A DNA stretch of 64,000 bases from Pristionchus mayeri (lineage: Eukaryota; Nematoda; Chromadorea; Rhabditida; Neodiplogasteridae): positions 27,064,365 to 27,128,364 of the forward strand of contig BTRK01000006.1 in assembly GCA_036245805.1 (NCBI GenBank), in the 5' to 3' direction. Each line of letters opens with the position of its first letter. Position 1 is the stretch's first letter. Position numbers and translations under genes: made by a program. The notes beneath the pieces are model-generated. The model saw only the letters and a program-made list of their open reading frames with translations. It made no database searches and had not been told where the DNA came from. Positions 38,501-48,440 of this stretch are shown here, in pieces.

Positions 38501-41440
38501 GGTTACCCGGGGCGCACAGTTTTCCATGGGAAACCAACTGGACTGTAATTATTTCAACACTTCACGAAATATGAAGTACTGTGAGAATAGAAAGCGAAGA
38601 CCTTGGTGTGGTGGCGAGATTTAATACATTTGATTCTAAATATGCGCGGAACGCGGAGGAAAAAATGTTCCGCGTATATTTAGAATCAAATGTACTAAAT
38701 CTGGGCACCACACCACGGACTACGTTTTCTGTTCTCACAGTATACAGACGTAATAAGCATAAAATTATACCTCTAGAACCCTACTATCGTAAATATAGCA
38801 CCTCTCTCACATGTGATATATCTGAAAACATGTTTTAACTAGACTGCGTCTGGAGCCATCGAAGGCAATGGGTGCAAAATGAGTATGATATCCGTTTTCA
38901 GCACCATCGATAACCCAACAGCTTAGAGTTTTGAGAAACGAGATTTCTGGGCGGTGCCGTAACTCGCCAAATCTACTCGATTCTTACGCAAAGGTATGCA
39001 CATTTTCAATCAAAAAATAAGGTAGTAATATGTTTGAAGCATGTTTGGTCATGAATTTATAATGCATACACTCCCATGTCTTTAAGAGACCCTCCACAAG
39101 AGAACGTAACAACTGTGCAGGGGTCCACGGATGGCCAAAAATTCAATAATTCCTGTACTTTTTTTCTGAAGTGTAAGTCCGGAGTGCTGATTGACGGTCG
39201 CAATAACTAAGGCTGGGGGTCGATTTTGAAAAAGTTTCAGATACCCCCCATTTTAGGGGGCCGCAAAATTCGATATCTCAGAATGACATGGAATATAGAT
39301 TTTCTGACGTATTTTCAAGCGTAGAAAACGAATTTCTGTGTTAGAACTCGAAAATATTAGAAATAAAGAAAATAACGTCGAAAAACTATATTTCACGAGA
39401 TTGAAATTTTCTGAAAAATTTTGGAGCGTTATCGATATGATTTTCGGAATCTACATCTAAAAGTACATCTAGGGTGATTTTTTCAGAATTTAAAAAATGG
39501 GCCTTTTTTGGGAATGAGCTCCAGAACTGGTCGAATCAGGCCAAAATCTCGAATATGACTTCACGCCATCTCGCTTTCTAAGCCCATCTCGTTCATCATC
39601 TATCGCCGAGATCTTGCAATCGACTAATTTAAGCATAATCTTCATATTAGAGCCTTGAAAAACCGCAAAATCGAATAAATCGAAAATTCTTTTTTTTTCA
39701 CGCCAGAAATTAGGTGGAAAAAATCGATCTCACAGAATTATATGAAATACACATTTTCTGTCGTATTTTGGGCCGTAGGAACCTATTGTTCAAACTAGAG
39801 CTCGTGAAAATGCGAAATTAATAAGTTATCATTAAAAATCTTTGGAGTTCTAGCAAAAAAATTGAAAAGACAAAATTTTTGAATTTATATTTTTTTGGCA
39901 GATACAACAATTCAAACATTAAGGTATTCCATATATATGAAATATAAAAATGGTTTAAGACATTTGAACGCCTCGATGGGCTTAGAAAGCGACATAGCGT
40001 GAAGTCATATTCGAGATTTTGGCCTGATTCGACCAGTTCTGGAGCTCATTCCCCAAAAAAGGGCCATTTTTTAAATTCTGAAAAAAATCACCCTAGATGT
40101 ACTTTTAGATGTAGATTCCGAAAATCATATCGATAACACTCCGAAATTTTTCAGAAAATTTCAATCTCGTGAAATATAGTCAAAAAATGAGTTTTTCGAC
40201 GTTATTTTCTTTATTTCAAATTTTTTCGAGTTCTAACACAGAAATTCGTTTTCTACGCTTGAAAATACGTCAGAAAATCTATATTCCATGTCATTCTGAG
40301 ATATCGAATTTTTCGGCCCCCTAAAATGGGGTATCTGAAACTTTTTCAAAATCGACCCCCAGCCTTAGTTATTGCCGCCATCAATCAGCACTCGGGACCT
40401 ACACTTCAGAAAAAAAGTACAGGAATTATTGAATTTTTGGCCATCCGTGGACCTGTTACGTTCTCTCATGGAGGGTCTCTTTAAAAAAAACCCGCTATGC
40501 GTAAGGAAAAAAAATTAAAACTTTCTGGGTAAGCTTTCTGCGATCCATAAAGCGCACGCCGAAATACTCGCCACAAACGCCAATCAGATGATTTGAAGGA
40601 TCCGGATTAAATTGAGCTGCATGAATTTAATGAGATTTGGAGATAGATGGATAAACCTGAGAACAGTTGGGACCGGAGCAAAGTGGAAGGAACGGAGATT
40701 GTCGCAGTTGGTCCATTCGTACGAGGATCATAGAAGTAGAGTGCATCGCGTCCTCCACATCGAGTCACCAATACTTCGCCCGAACGCATCTCAACTGTAT
40801 CATCTTTGTCAAGCATTAGAGAACGCTTACGTTTACAGAGATGTCGTGAGCAGCATGATTTCCCTGCATTCCGTATATCTGTTCTCCAGTGGCTACATCA
40901 CTTGCCACAAAGAATTTGTCATTTCCCGCAGAGTAAACCACTTTCGAACTAAAGAAAAGGGATTTAATAAACGATGAATCCACATTCAACCAACTCAAGA
41001 TCAAAAGCTAGTGCGAAGATGTTCGAGAAATGTTTTCGTCCCATCTTCCCTCGCATCTTCGGTTCTCTACTATAGAGAAGTTCGTCTGTTGCCCAGATTA
41101 CAATTCTCCTGTCATCACCACCTGGACGAAGCTTAAGAGGACTAAAGAACCAATTGTTACCTGAGGCAACCAATTCTTCATTTGGAGAAAATTCGATTGC
41201 ATTCACACATCCGTAATGGCCAATCACATCTTTTTGGTAAACTCGACATTCGTCGAACTACAGCAAATTATTTAGTCATCGCACCCCTAACGGCATTCTA
41301 CTCACATTCTCAATGTTGAAGCCAAGATAGCGTGGAGATTGAGTAGCCGCAGTAGGTTTCGATACGAGAACAGACTCTCTCGTGGATGTTCCCAAACCTA
41401 GCGATCGATTGAGCAAGTATGTAGGGATGCCGTGAGACAT
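23597..41440 (-). CDS. DCAF5/WDR22-like WD40 protein
   Basis: Substrate-receptor-type WD40 protein of the DDB1-CUL4 ubiquitin ligase family, judged by similarity to DCAF5. The start is ATG at 41440 and the first exon ends at 41306. Exon 41257-41161 reads DVIGHYGCVNAIEFSPNEEL and exon 41121-40991 starts GGDDRRIVIW. Exon 40948-40831 reads VVYSAGNDKFFVASDVATGE; further WD exons lie at 40803-40657 and 40616-40524. Exon 30920-30800 gives GWNKNGTKFA...APILYDVR and exon 30601-30529 gives WLVTGSDDFNIYGW. Exon 30179-30065 gives the DCAF5 motif GVEKIIKVWS. Later exons are at 29998-29916, 25541-25479 (MLRYFDSI), 25269-25200, 24076-23758 (acidic, poly-Glu) and 23671-23597 (Ser-rich tail, stop TAA). The acidic disordered C-terminus fits the family. 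Junctions near 40.95-40.80 kb do not phase simply and may hold an indel or a missed splice site. The intron from 40.5 to 30.9 kb is almost wholly repeats. Confidence 0.88.
24130..25132. repeat. Nested foldback in DCAF5-like intron
   Basis: Outer arms: AAGGGGGTTGCCTAATCCATTTGTACATTT (about 24136) pairs with AATGTACAATTTGATTAGGCAACCCCCTT near 25096-25124. Inside is a second inverted pair: TAGGTTGGAGTTTTGGAACG (about 24601) against CGTTCAAAAACTCCAACCTA (about 24856). It lies between exons 25200 and 24076. Confidence 0.75.
25568..27582. repeat. 2 kb near-perfect palindrome
   Basis: The arms (about 25568-26507 and 26634-27582) are almost exact reverse complements over ~940 bp. A 75-codon chance ORF is identical at 26185-26412 plus and 26957-26730 minus. 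The spacer (26508-26633) is a C/T-rich 126 bp loop. The termini carry an AATCGCGAGAGAA-CGACCA motif, which also occurs at 50923-50943. It lies in the DCAF5-like intron between 29916 and 25541. This is the longest and cleanest palindrome in the window. Confidence 0.95.
28320..29800. repeat. ~1.5 kb foldback with tRNA-like inserts in both arms
   Basis: The arms pair from about 28330 to 29050 and 29100 to 29790. The inner part of each arm has a tRNA-like stretch. On the minus strand at 29283-29214 it reads GTGGCTCAGCAGGTAATGCG (A-box), then GCTAATTTGGCAG, then GGGGTTCAACCCC (B-box and T-arm). The left arm copy at about 28886-28955 reads ATGGCGCAGCAGGTAGTGCG...AGAGGTTCAACCCC. A single-arm relative lies at 60.61-61.05 kb. 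It is in the DCAF5-like intron between exons 29916 and 25541. Confidence 0.8.
31050..31260 (+). repeat. Dispersed repeat, inverted copy at 55.55-55.83 kb
   Basis: Shares GGTCCCTTGCCTG-CGACATTCGCAAAATCTG and ATCAGGAAATTGCGGG-like blocks in opposite orientation with 55550-55825, plus an AAAAATTAGGCGG segment. It is followed at 31345-31480 by a GC-rich short palindrome whose arms read GCGGCAGCTTCGCGAAAGTG and its complement. Confidence 0.7.
31478..32572 (-). repeat. Inverted copy of the 14.43-15.53 kb repeat
   Basis: Reverse-complement partner of the repeat in the PC intron, including the MITE (31478-31702) and part of the outer arm of the tRNA-bearing foldback (about 32460-32572). It is flanked by further fragments of the CTTAAAGTTACCGG family at 32575-32710. 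It is in the 9.6 kb DCAF5-like intron. Confidence 0.85.
33378..34306. repeat. Foldback element, fuller copy of the 3.86 kb family
   Basis: The left end TATATCACGCCTTTCACGAG matches the copy at 3857. The centre (33720-34050) keeps a symmetrical segment that the 3.86 kb copy lacks: GCAGCGTATCAAGAGCTCTC, ...TTTATTTTCAACAGA, then their complements. The right arm stops at about 34306 without the expected terminal GTGATA, so it is truncated. Confidence 0.8.
34800..38560. repeat. Nested foldback complex in DCAF5-like intron
   Basis: At least three inverted repeats are nested or abutting. (a) An outer pair related to the 48.9-49.9 kb family: CGTGACGAGTTGATTCA near 34905 against ACTCGTCATG-TGGTTC near 36870. 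(b) A ~1.2 kb foldback at about 35445-36680, with TTTTGAGACATCTTTATGAT-type blocks in both arms. (c) A pair at about 36930-37165 and 38320-38550 (GAATTGTGCATAAATTGG... / CCAATTTAAGCACAATTC) enclosing a smaller palindrome at about 37165-37395. No coding potential is seen. Confidence 0.65.
38578..38741. repeat. 164 bp foldback MITE
   Basis: Begins TGTGAGAATAGAAAGCG and ends TTTCTGTTCTCACA. The inner arms carry ATACATTTGATTCTAAATAT and its complement. It is flanked by TA-containing sequence (GTAC / GTAT). It is one of the shortest inverted elements in the window. Confidence 0.8.
39070..40492. repeat. ~1.4 kb foldback, family shared with 56.14-57.57 kb
   Basis: Ends AAGAGACCCTCCACAAGAGAACG and CGTTCTCTCATGGAGGGTCTCTT. 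The arms share TCCACGGATGGCCAAAAATTC, AATCGACCCCCAGCCTTAG and CACCCTAGATGTACTTTTAG with their complements. The relative at 56142-57570 has the same ends and block order. Confidence 0.85.
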
Positions 41441-42104
41441 CTTTTCGGAAATTCAAAATACATTTCATAAAGAACATATGAAAATACAAATAAGAAAACA
41501 AAAACATAGCGATCACGAGTCCCACGGAAACTTATTTTCCGAAGGGACGTCCCTAGGGACCGTTGGGACAGAAAGTAACCACAGAAAGAGTTGCTACATA
41601 ATGTTTTTATTTCTATCTTTAGTGACTCGTGCTCTACATATTTTCGGATGGCTCTCGAGGTAATGGTAGGCATATAAAGATTGCACTATATATATTTTTA
41701 TGTTGTTAATGCTGTCAGAAAATGCTAATTCCATGATAAGTAGTAATTAAATGTTAAATTATGAGCAAATCAACACAATTATAATTAATTAATCGAAATA
41801 CGTTCAGCAGAGATGCCTGAATGATACAATTTTCAGGCTCGAAATGTTTATATTTTACAGTAGCACAGAGAATATTGCACCGTTTCTTCAGCATTTACCC
41901 ATTTAGCGGACCAATTTACGGATGCGACGCTACGTTTGCCTTTTTAAAGCGGTTAACAGCGCGGTTGATTTTTTAATTAAATTAATTTTTCTAATATTTC
42001 GTGTTACCGGCACTGATTTAGAAGTCCCGACCGTTTGCACTCATAGAGGTGCCGGGGGTAGACTCCTGAGACATCGACCATACCTAAGAGTATCAGATAC
42101 TCAG
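41441..42104. other. Intergenic: upstream of the DCAF5-like gene
   Basis: No gene is supported. This is the presumed promoter side of the DCAF5-like gene and the target region into which the MULE inserted. It is AT-rich, with no clear core promoter motif. Positions 42095-42104 are the left target duplication CAGATACTCA. Confidence 0.5.
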
Positions 42105-42209
42105 GCGTGTCCTGGCGCAGTCCCGGACTCGGGCACTCATGGCATACTGTATGGCCAGAGACGACACCAAACACCGCCGAATGACTTTTTAAATATTATA
42201 TTTATTTTT
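42105..42209 (+). repeat. MULE left terminal inverted repeat
   Basis: GGCGTGTCCTGGCGCAGTCC at the outer end, running to TTTTTAAATATTATATTT. It pairs with 48029-48135. It lies 130 bp beyond the stop codon of the internal gene. Confidence 0.88.
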
Positions 42210-42339
42210 AATGTCTTTTAAAACACTTTAGTTGCTATTCAATTTTATTTTCGAACAACATAATTAACAAAATGAAAGAAAATCAACGGAAGAACACAGA
42301 TGAACAGACGACAATAAGGAAATGGTGGTGGTCTAGTCG

Positions 42340-45300
42340 TCAATCTCTTTGTAGACTCCATTTCCGCACATACACAGTATCGATCTGGCAGCAAATCTCA
42401 TGGTAATAGAGACCGCAGTCCTCATTGTTGCAGGCGACCCAGTTAATATCGTCTTCTTCTTTACCCGGCAATGGAATGGGCTCGGCCCTCTTGCATTGCA
42501 CACAGACGATGTTCTCCTCTGGGTTCCGCACAGGGAAGGCAGCAGGTCGGCCCATGGCTGCTCTCCTCTTCCTCTTGATCTCTCCTCTCTGCAAATGATC
42601 TCATCAGCATAGGTTTGACAGATGGGGTTACAGTATCCACTCTAGACAACGAGAGAGAATGTGAAAGTGAGAGGGTGGGTGAATGCTTGCCGTCTCTCTA
42701 TCCAGCAGATTCGCTCCCTTCTCTCCTTGTCTCTTCTTCGGTCTCTCTCCCCTCACTGCTCCTTGATCCTTGTCGATGCCCAATCCTTCCATCACCATAA
42801 GTATACCCTCGTATGCTTCCTTCAGTCTTGTCGCATCATCATCCTCTCTCATGCATCTTCTCACTCCATCTTCTGTTGAGTGCCTGAAAGATCGCATAGT
42901 GAAAAACTGATTTTGTCTCAATTACAATAAATATGATGTATTTTCAGTATACCTCGAGCATCAGGCCGCGGTACTTCATCTTCTCATCATTCCTTCGATC
43001 CTCTTCTTCCTTCTCTCTCTCCCTCATCTCCCTTTCCTCCTCATCGATGTCATCGGCTTGAAACTGGGCAGGAATATCATCCTGGAAAACGATTAAGACA
43101 TTCTTTCTACACTTCACTGATGATGAGTAGGATGGAGAGAGTTGACTACCTCTATCGGTTGGAGAGGGGGCATCGCATCGTAGTTATGTTCCAAATCGAC
43201 GGCTTCACCAACTTCAATTCTGGCATCTTGGAGATCGGCAGGATCGGGATCATGATTGGAGGAGAGGATCGCCCAGTGGCAGTGCTTGCAATTCGTGCCA
43301 GATCGATTTCCCTCCTAGCAGTTGCACCGATATCGACGAGGGCAGACTCCGCACCTTACAAAGTAATTATTATCATGGAGTTAGGCCAGTATAACGGAAT
43401 GAAGAGAGACTCACCTCATGCAATGCAGGTTCTTCCTGTCACAGGTACAGTAGTCCTGACCGTAGTCAGTGACTTTGTACTTGGTCCCATCCTTCTTCGA
43501 CGATTCGACGATCCACGTGCTCTTGTCTGGTCTGTCGATGACCGGTTCCTTCTCTCCGTAGGCTACTCCCTTCTTGTGAGCTGCCATCTGAGCTTGTAGA
43601 CGGAAGACTCCGCCCACGTACTTCTTCCGATCCTGGAAATCAACACTTGATCTTTGATCTCTCTCTAAATGGTTGATCTTTGATCTCTCTCTAATGGTTG
43701 ATCTTTGATCTCTCTCTAAATGGTTGATCTTTGATCTCTCTCTAAATGGTTCGGGAAAATGAGACACTTAAAGAGATTGGGACTCACAGCAATTCTGAGC
43801 TCTTCAGAGACTTCAGCAGGGAGAGCGAGGAGGAGATGGGCAAGACGATCTACACGCGAGAGTGTATTGTCTTCGAGTACACTCATCTTCAGCTTCGAGT
43901 GGAAGGATTCGCTCACCATCGTGGTGTTGAAGGGGGCGTGCACTCTGAAAAGAAAGGTGAAAATAATTCCATTCATCAGACAATAATGCAGAGACAATTC
44001 ATCAGACTATTGTCTCTGCATTACATGTACTCTCTCGCCAATCAGATGTGCGAGAGAGTGTGTGAACTGGAGAGAAGGGGAAGCTTACCTCATGAATGGT
44101 GCCCAGAGGGAATACGAGTGGAGGTATCTCTCCAGGTACTTCTTGTAGAGCTTGTCTGCGGGTAGATCGGTCTCCAGATCAGAGAGAAGGGAAGTGGCCA
44201 GACTCCAGAACTCGCTCTTCTGTATGGCTCGGGCGATGTTCCGTGCAGATGACTCATGAACCACTGAGTATCGAAAGTGGGAAGGAGATCACGGATACTC
44301 TGGAATGAACAACAGATTCCTTCAAGAATACACTCCCGCTCACTCCCTTCATTAGATGATATCACTATTCAGTTAGTTATCACTAGGTAGAATTGACCTT
44401 GAAGAGAAGGTAGACTTCAGCATCGGTCTCCCTCTCCCATGGCTTCTCCTTCCGAGTAGAGATGAGCTTCCTCAGACTTCGTTCAGACGACAGCCAGTAG
44501 AAAGGATGCTGCTCCCCGAAGTCCCGCAGAGTTTCCTTCGCCTTTGCGACGGTGTAGCCCTGAAAGAATTTCACCCTCTTCTCTCACATAGTGCTCTAAT
44601 GAGATGTTACAGTAACCCTGCAGAACAACATGAATTGAATGGATACCTGTGTGAGGATCGAATTGAGGCTGTCCTTCTGGGTCTGGTTGAGAGGGATGGC
44701 AGCAGGGTCGCACTCATGATGGACATGGTCAAGGCAGGCACGGACGGTGACGACTCCTCCTTCTCCGATCGATACCTGAATACGTCAAGGAATCATCTCT
44801 CCATTCGCAATAGGTCAGTGTGAGAATGAGCACCGGATAAAAGCTAGCAGGCATCTCAAGAAACTCACATTAAGAAATGCCGAGCAGTGACTCTGAGTCC
44901 TCTTCGAGATTCGATTCAGCTGTGAGTCCTCCTTCGTTCGGCTCTTGTTTCCTCTCGAGCACCAGTAGTACTGACGGGCGCCCTTGTTGCTGTCCTTAGT
45001 GAAGGACGCCATGGAGAGAGTCTCCACTCGGTGCTTCCACTTCTGAAAGCGAAAGCGATTACTCCTGTCCTACCGTACCCCATCCCCCTACAGTATCCCT
45101 CTCCTACCGTATCCTTCTCCTACCGTATCCCATACCCTACAGTATCCTTGCAACGACCGTGCTCACCTCCATCTCCTCCATTGTCTCGAAGTTCCTCTCG
45201 ATCACTTCGAATTCTCCGGCCTCAGAGTGATCCATTCGGCAGTGCTCAGCCAGCTCTTCCCTCGATCTCAGTCCGTCCACAGCACATTCTTCCACAGGAC

Positions 45301-46041
45301 AACGAACGTTAGTGGCTGCACCCTAAATATGACAAAGTACCATACTGTATAGTATCTATCCTTCATTTCAGATACGTAACTGACTACACGGTCGAGCGAC
45401 GAGAGAGTGTGGGAAAGGGAGAGACCATCATTCAAATTACGAAATCTACTGGCTAGTGTTTAGAAAATGAACTCACCAGTTTGTCCTCCTTGTGAAACCT
45501 GCTGACGTGCTTACGGAGAGACTCCTTCGAGGCAAATCGCTTCTCGCAAGCAGGACACACTTCAGGCAGATTCGTCTCGTCCTTCAGTCGAGCCGCCCCC
45601 TTCTCCTCCCTTCTCTTCTTCCTCAGGCCATCGATTGCTTCGGCAGTGAAGCCATGCTCCGTCTACAAAGCAATAACATGAAGTGATAAGGGTTGGCTTC
45701 CCAGCCAAACCATGACTATCTCTCCCACAGTATTCCTACCGTAACCCTCCCATAGTGTTCCTACTGTAACCTTCCTTCGATATAAGTAACGTTTCCCTCA
45801 CCACAGTGTTCCTACCGTAACCTTCCTTCAATATAAGTTCCGTACTCATCCTACATTATGCCTACAGTAACCCTCCCAACAACTCTCCCAACAGCGTCAC
45901 TGTCATATCAGTCAACAAAATTAAGCCGTAACTCACTTGTAAATGGCGATCCAGATTCCCGATCCTAGTTGTCTCGTAGTTGCAGACATCGCCGGAGGGC
46001 TTGAGCTCGGTGCAGATGTGAGTGGCAGCAGTTTGACTCAT
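42340..46041 (-). CDS. MULE-encoded C2H2/SWIM/PHD-like zinc-finger protein (~706 aa)
   Basis: Thirteen exons: 46041-45937, 45662-45477, 45322-45167, 45042-44869, 44775-44647, 44559-44398, 44252-44089, 43944-43788, 43632-43415, 43354-43150, 43081-42953, 42843-42757 and 42588-42340. The N-terminus has three C2H2-type fingers (CTELKPSGDVC...H, CPACEKRF...HVSRFH, CPVEECAVDG...HCRMDH). A WRKY/FLYWCH-like DNA-binding region follows (ARQYYWCSRGNKSR). After exon 6 the sequence passes straight to MULE post-catalytic sequence (YLERYLHSYSLWAPF, NTTMVSESFHSKLKMS). Then come SWIM motifs (YCTC...LHC; CNC-x-EGNRSGTNCKHCH), an acidic/basic helix and a PHD-like finger (CVQC...WVACNNEDCGLYYHEIC). An in-frame TAG at 43317-43315 interrupts the SWIM finger. 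The DDE core (~150-200 residues) is not seen. Exon 12 and 13 boundaries are less certain. Confidence 0.75.
43655..43750. repeat. Short tandem repeat in MULE gene intron 8
   Basis: About four copies of a ~25 bp unit containing TTGATCTTTGATCTCTCTCT and AAATGG, just 5' of exon 43788. It preserves open reading on the minus strand, so apparent protein repeats there are artificial. Confidence 0.85.
45055..45150. repeat. Simple repeat of TACCGTATCC/TACAGTATCC
   Basis: Repeated TCCTACCGTATCC and CCCTACAGTATCC units in an intron of the MULE gene. Related TACAGTAACC motifs recur at 45.72-45.87 kb and elsewhere in introns. Confidence 0.7.
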
Positions 46042-46743
46042 CGTAGGACGATAGAGAGCCTGCCCGGAGGGGCTCACTTATAAAGGCCACTAACGACCCA
46101 CGCCCTAACGCTAATCTCCCAGTGGATGTAGATTGTCTTTTGCAAACTTCCTCCCCGTCAAAATTAACACTTCCAGTGGCTGCCCATTCTTCATCCGACG
46201 ACTTCAGATCCCGATTTTTTTCAGAAATGTGGAATAGAGGGCATACAATTAGCTGGCTTTTAAATAGGGCACTTAAAATTATCATAAATTTGTTATTCGA
46301 TCGATATTCCATCTTCAGATCTCGACAAATTCAGGAATCGTATCACAAAAATGGAAGGCACAGCTTACAGTAACTTTCTTGAATCGAGATAGATCTTCTC
46401 AGCATACATTTTAATGATTTCAGTTCAGGATTATACTGTAAAATTAATACAAATAACAACATTCGTAGCAAAGATCAAAGATCACTTCTCCAAAAACAAT
46501 CCATGAGAAATCCCCTTCATGTGTAACCTGCTCTGGTCGTGTATTCTTTCCTCAACATAAGAAATCATTCCTATCCACCAGGCTAATTCAGCAGATAGAT
46601 GCGTGGTAGATCACGAAGATTAGGAAAGGCTGAAATCGATAATGGTAATAGTCTCTATTCAATCTGAGAGTACTGCATATTCTATGCTGTCTATTCAGTG
46701 TTCAACATTATCCCTTCAAACAATCCCTCATCCCATGCAATAT

Positions 46744-47633
46744 CATATCATATTTATCCAAGAATCAAGGTCTGGGCCTGTTGGACTATACAGTTCTTCC
46801 ATGCAATATGATCATCGATGCAAATTCTGCTCCATACGGCTCCTAGTCGTTGAACAAATTCGTCCCTCCATCGAGTTTTGGGCCTTCCTATAGGTCGATG
46901 TCGGTTGTAGGGGCTCCACTCCAATACACGTTTAGCCCATCGGTCATCGCTGAGAGACGAGAGCCTCTGCGCCCAGCTCCATTTCCTGTGCATAGCCTGA
47001 ACTCTGATATCCGGAATTGGAACTTTTTGGGACAGCCATTCATTCGTTCTTCTGTCTATTCTCGATACTCCGCACATTTTTCTCATCATGTTTCGCTGTG
47101 CAACTATGAGCCGATTCTTCAATTTCTTCGTTAGACTCCACAATTCACATCCGTATAATAGAGCAGGTACTACGCACATTCTGTAGACTCGGCACTTGAA
47201 GCCCATTTCAACTCTTCTGTTGGTCAGGAAATCATAGAATCGATTGAAGCCTCTCCATGCACTCCCTATTCTTCTATTGATCTCCATAATTAAATCCTGA
47301 TCAAATGAAATTCTGATTCCAAGGTAGACAAAGGAATCAACGTATTCAAGCGTTTGTTGATCAGCATAGAGCGCTGATTTGCCTCGGGTGCTCATAACTA
47401 CTGTCTTCTTCTTGTTTATGATTAGCCCAACTTTCTTACTGGCTTGGCAAAGGTCATCGATCATTCTTTGAGCTTCTTTTGGGGAATGAGTAATTAGAAC
47501 TACATCATCGGCATATCTTAGATGATTCAGTCTTCTTCCGTTAACTCTTATTCCACACTCCTCCCATTCCATCTTCTTCAAACATTCTTCCAGAACAGCA
47601 TTGAAAAGATGCGGTGACAGCGGGTCCCCCTGC
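46744..47633 (-). mobile_element. 5'-truncated RTE-clade LINE fragment with intact TSD
   Basis: 890 bp insertion. On the minus strand it starts in the middle of the reverse transcriptase at QGDPLSPHLFNAVLEE and runs through HLRYADDVVLITHS (the catalytic YADD) and VYLG to the C-terminal domain (CGVSRIDRRTNEW, GRPKTRWRDEF). It stops at LILG, followed by a short ATATGATATGATATT tail typical of RTE 3' ends. A perfect 15 bp direct repeat CATCCCATGCAATAT flanks it at 46729-46743 and 47634-47648, which fixes the junctions. Upstream RT motifs and the endonuclease are absent, as expected from 5' truncation. It is nested inside the MULE, so it is younger than the MULE insertion or was carried with it. 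Confidence 0.93.
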
Positions 47634-48028
47634 CATCCCATGCAATATTTATCAAATTTACTTTATCCACAAATTCAATAAACAACTTATATGTGCTTTA
47701 TTATTAATAAAAACACGGAATTTTGCGTACACACAAAACCAAGACCCCGCCCACTACACCACCGCCAGGTTGCGGCATGGTGCGCGCACCTGGCCGCCAC
47801 ACACAAGACCGGAGCCGGAAAAAAGTCATTGCAGAAACCCTGATATCGATTGAAAATATCGATTGATTTTTGGTCCTATGCCGAAATCCCTTGCGCAAAG
47901 TTAATGGATACGGTAACATTCAAAAATTTAATTATTCCCACGGTGGTGTACACAAAAGTCGGCGCGTGCGTTTGGGGGTCTGTAAGTCGTTTCGTCAACC
48001 TGCAATTCGGACCGTGAAATGCCGTGAA

Positions 48029-48135
48029 AAATACAAATATAATATTTAAAAAGTCATTCGGCGGTGTTTGGTGTCGTCTCTGGCCATACAGTATGCCATG
48101 AGTGTCCGAGTCCGGGACTGCGCCAGGACACGCCC
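48029..48135 (-). repeat. MULE right terminal inverted repeat
   Basis: Reverse complement of the left repeat with one mismatch about 30 bases in (GGACAC versus GGGCAC) and one additional G at the outer end. It is followed by the second copy of CAGATACTCA at 48136-48145. Confidence 0.88.
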
Positions 48136-48440
48136 CAGATACTCATGCATTTTCCTGAACCTCAGCGAAACCAAGAAGTGCTTATACCTAAATAGCTAAA
48201 TACTTTCACCCCGCAATGAATCCAAACGTAAATAGTGCCAGTGCGCCATAGCGTCAAGTACAAATATATAGCAATATGTCATCTAAAGGCTATAAATTCT
48301 GGGCTTCTATAGTAGAAATGAGTGCCATCGTATTATTCTGCTGCCTGATTGTTCGATTAGATATGATAAAACACCCTTGTTTCGTATATATTATGCATAG
48401 TTATTTGATATCGTTGGAAACGAAGATGACCTTGACCTAG

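Larger units (their letters stand above)
42105..48135. mobile_element. Mutator-like element (MULE), complete, ~6.0 kb
   Basis: The terminal inverted repeats are 42105-42209 and 48029-48135. Starting GGCGTGTCCTGGCGCAGTCC, they match for about 100 bp with a single internal substitution and one extra outer G on the right. The direct duplication CAGATACTCA flanks it at 42095-42104 and 48136-48145; a 9-10 bp duplication is characteristic of Mutator-like elements. Inside is one spliced minus-strand gene with C2H2, SWIM and PHD-like fingers and MULE-type post-catalytic sequence. An RTE fragment is nested at 46744-47633. The near-identical TIRs indicate recent insertion. Confidence 0.85.

Noticed and set aside
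43411..43767. Protein with repeated NHLERDQRS units
   Set aside because: The repeats come from the short tandem repeat in intron 8 (43655-43750). The true exon starts at 43632 after TTTCCAG.
42340..46041. Domesticated MULE-derived host gene
   Set aside because: It was the first interpretation because the DDE core is missing. The matched terminal repeats and target duplication around the gene make a transposon more likely.
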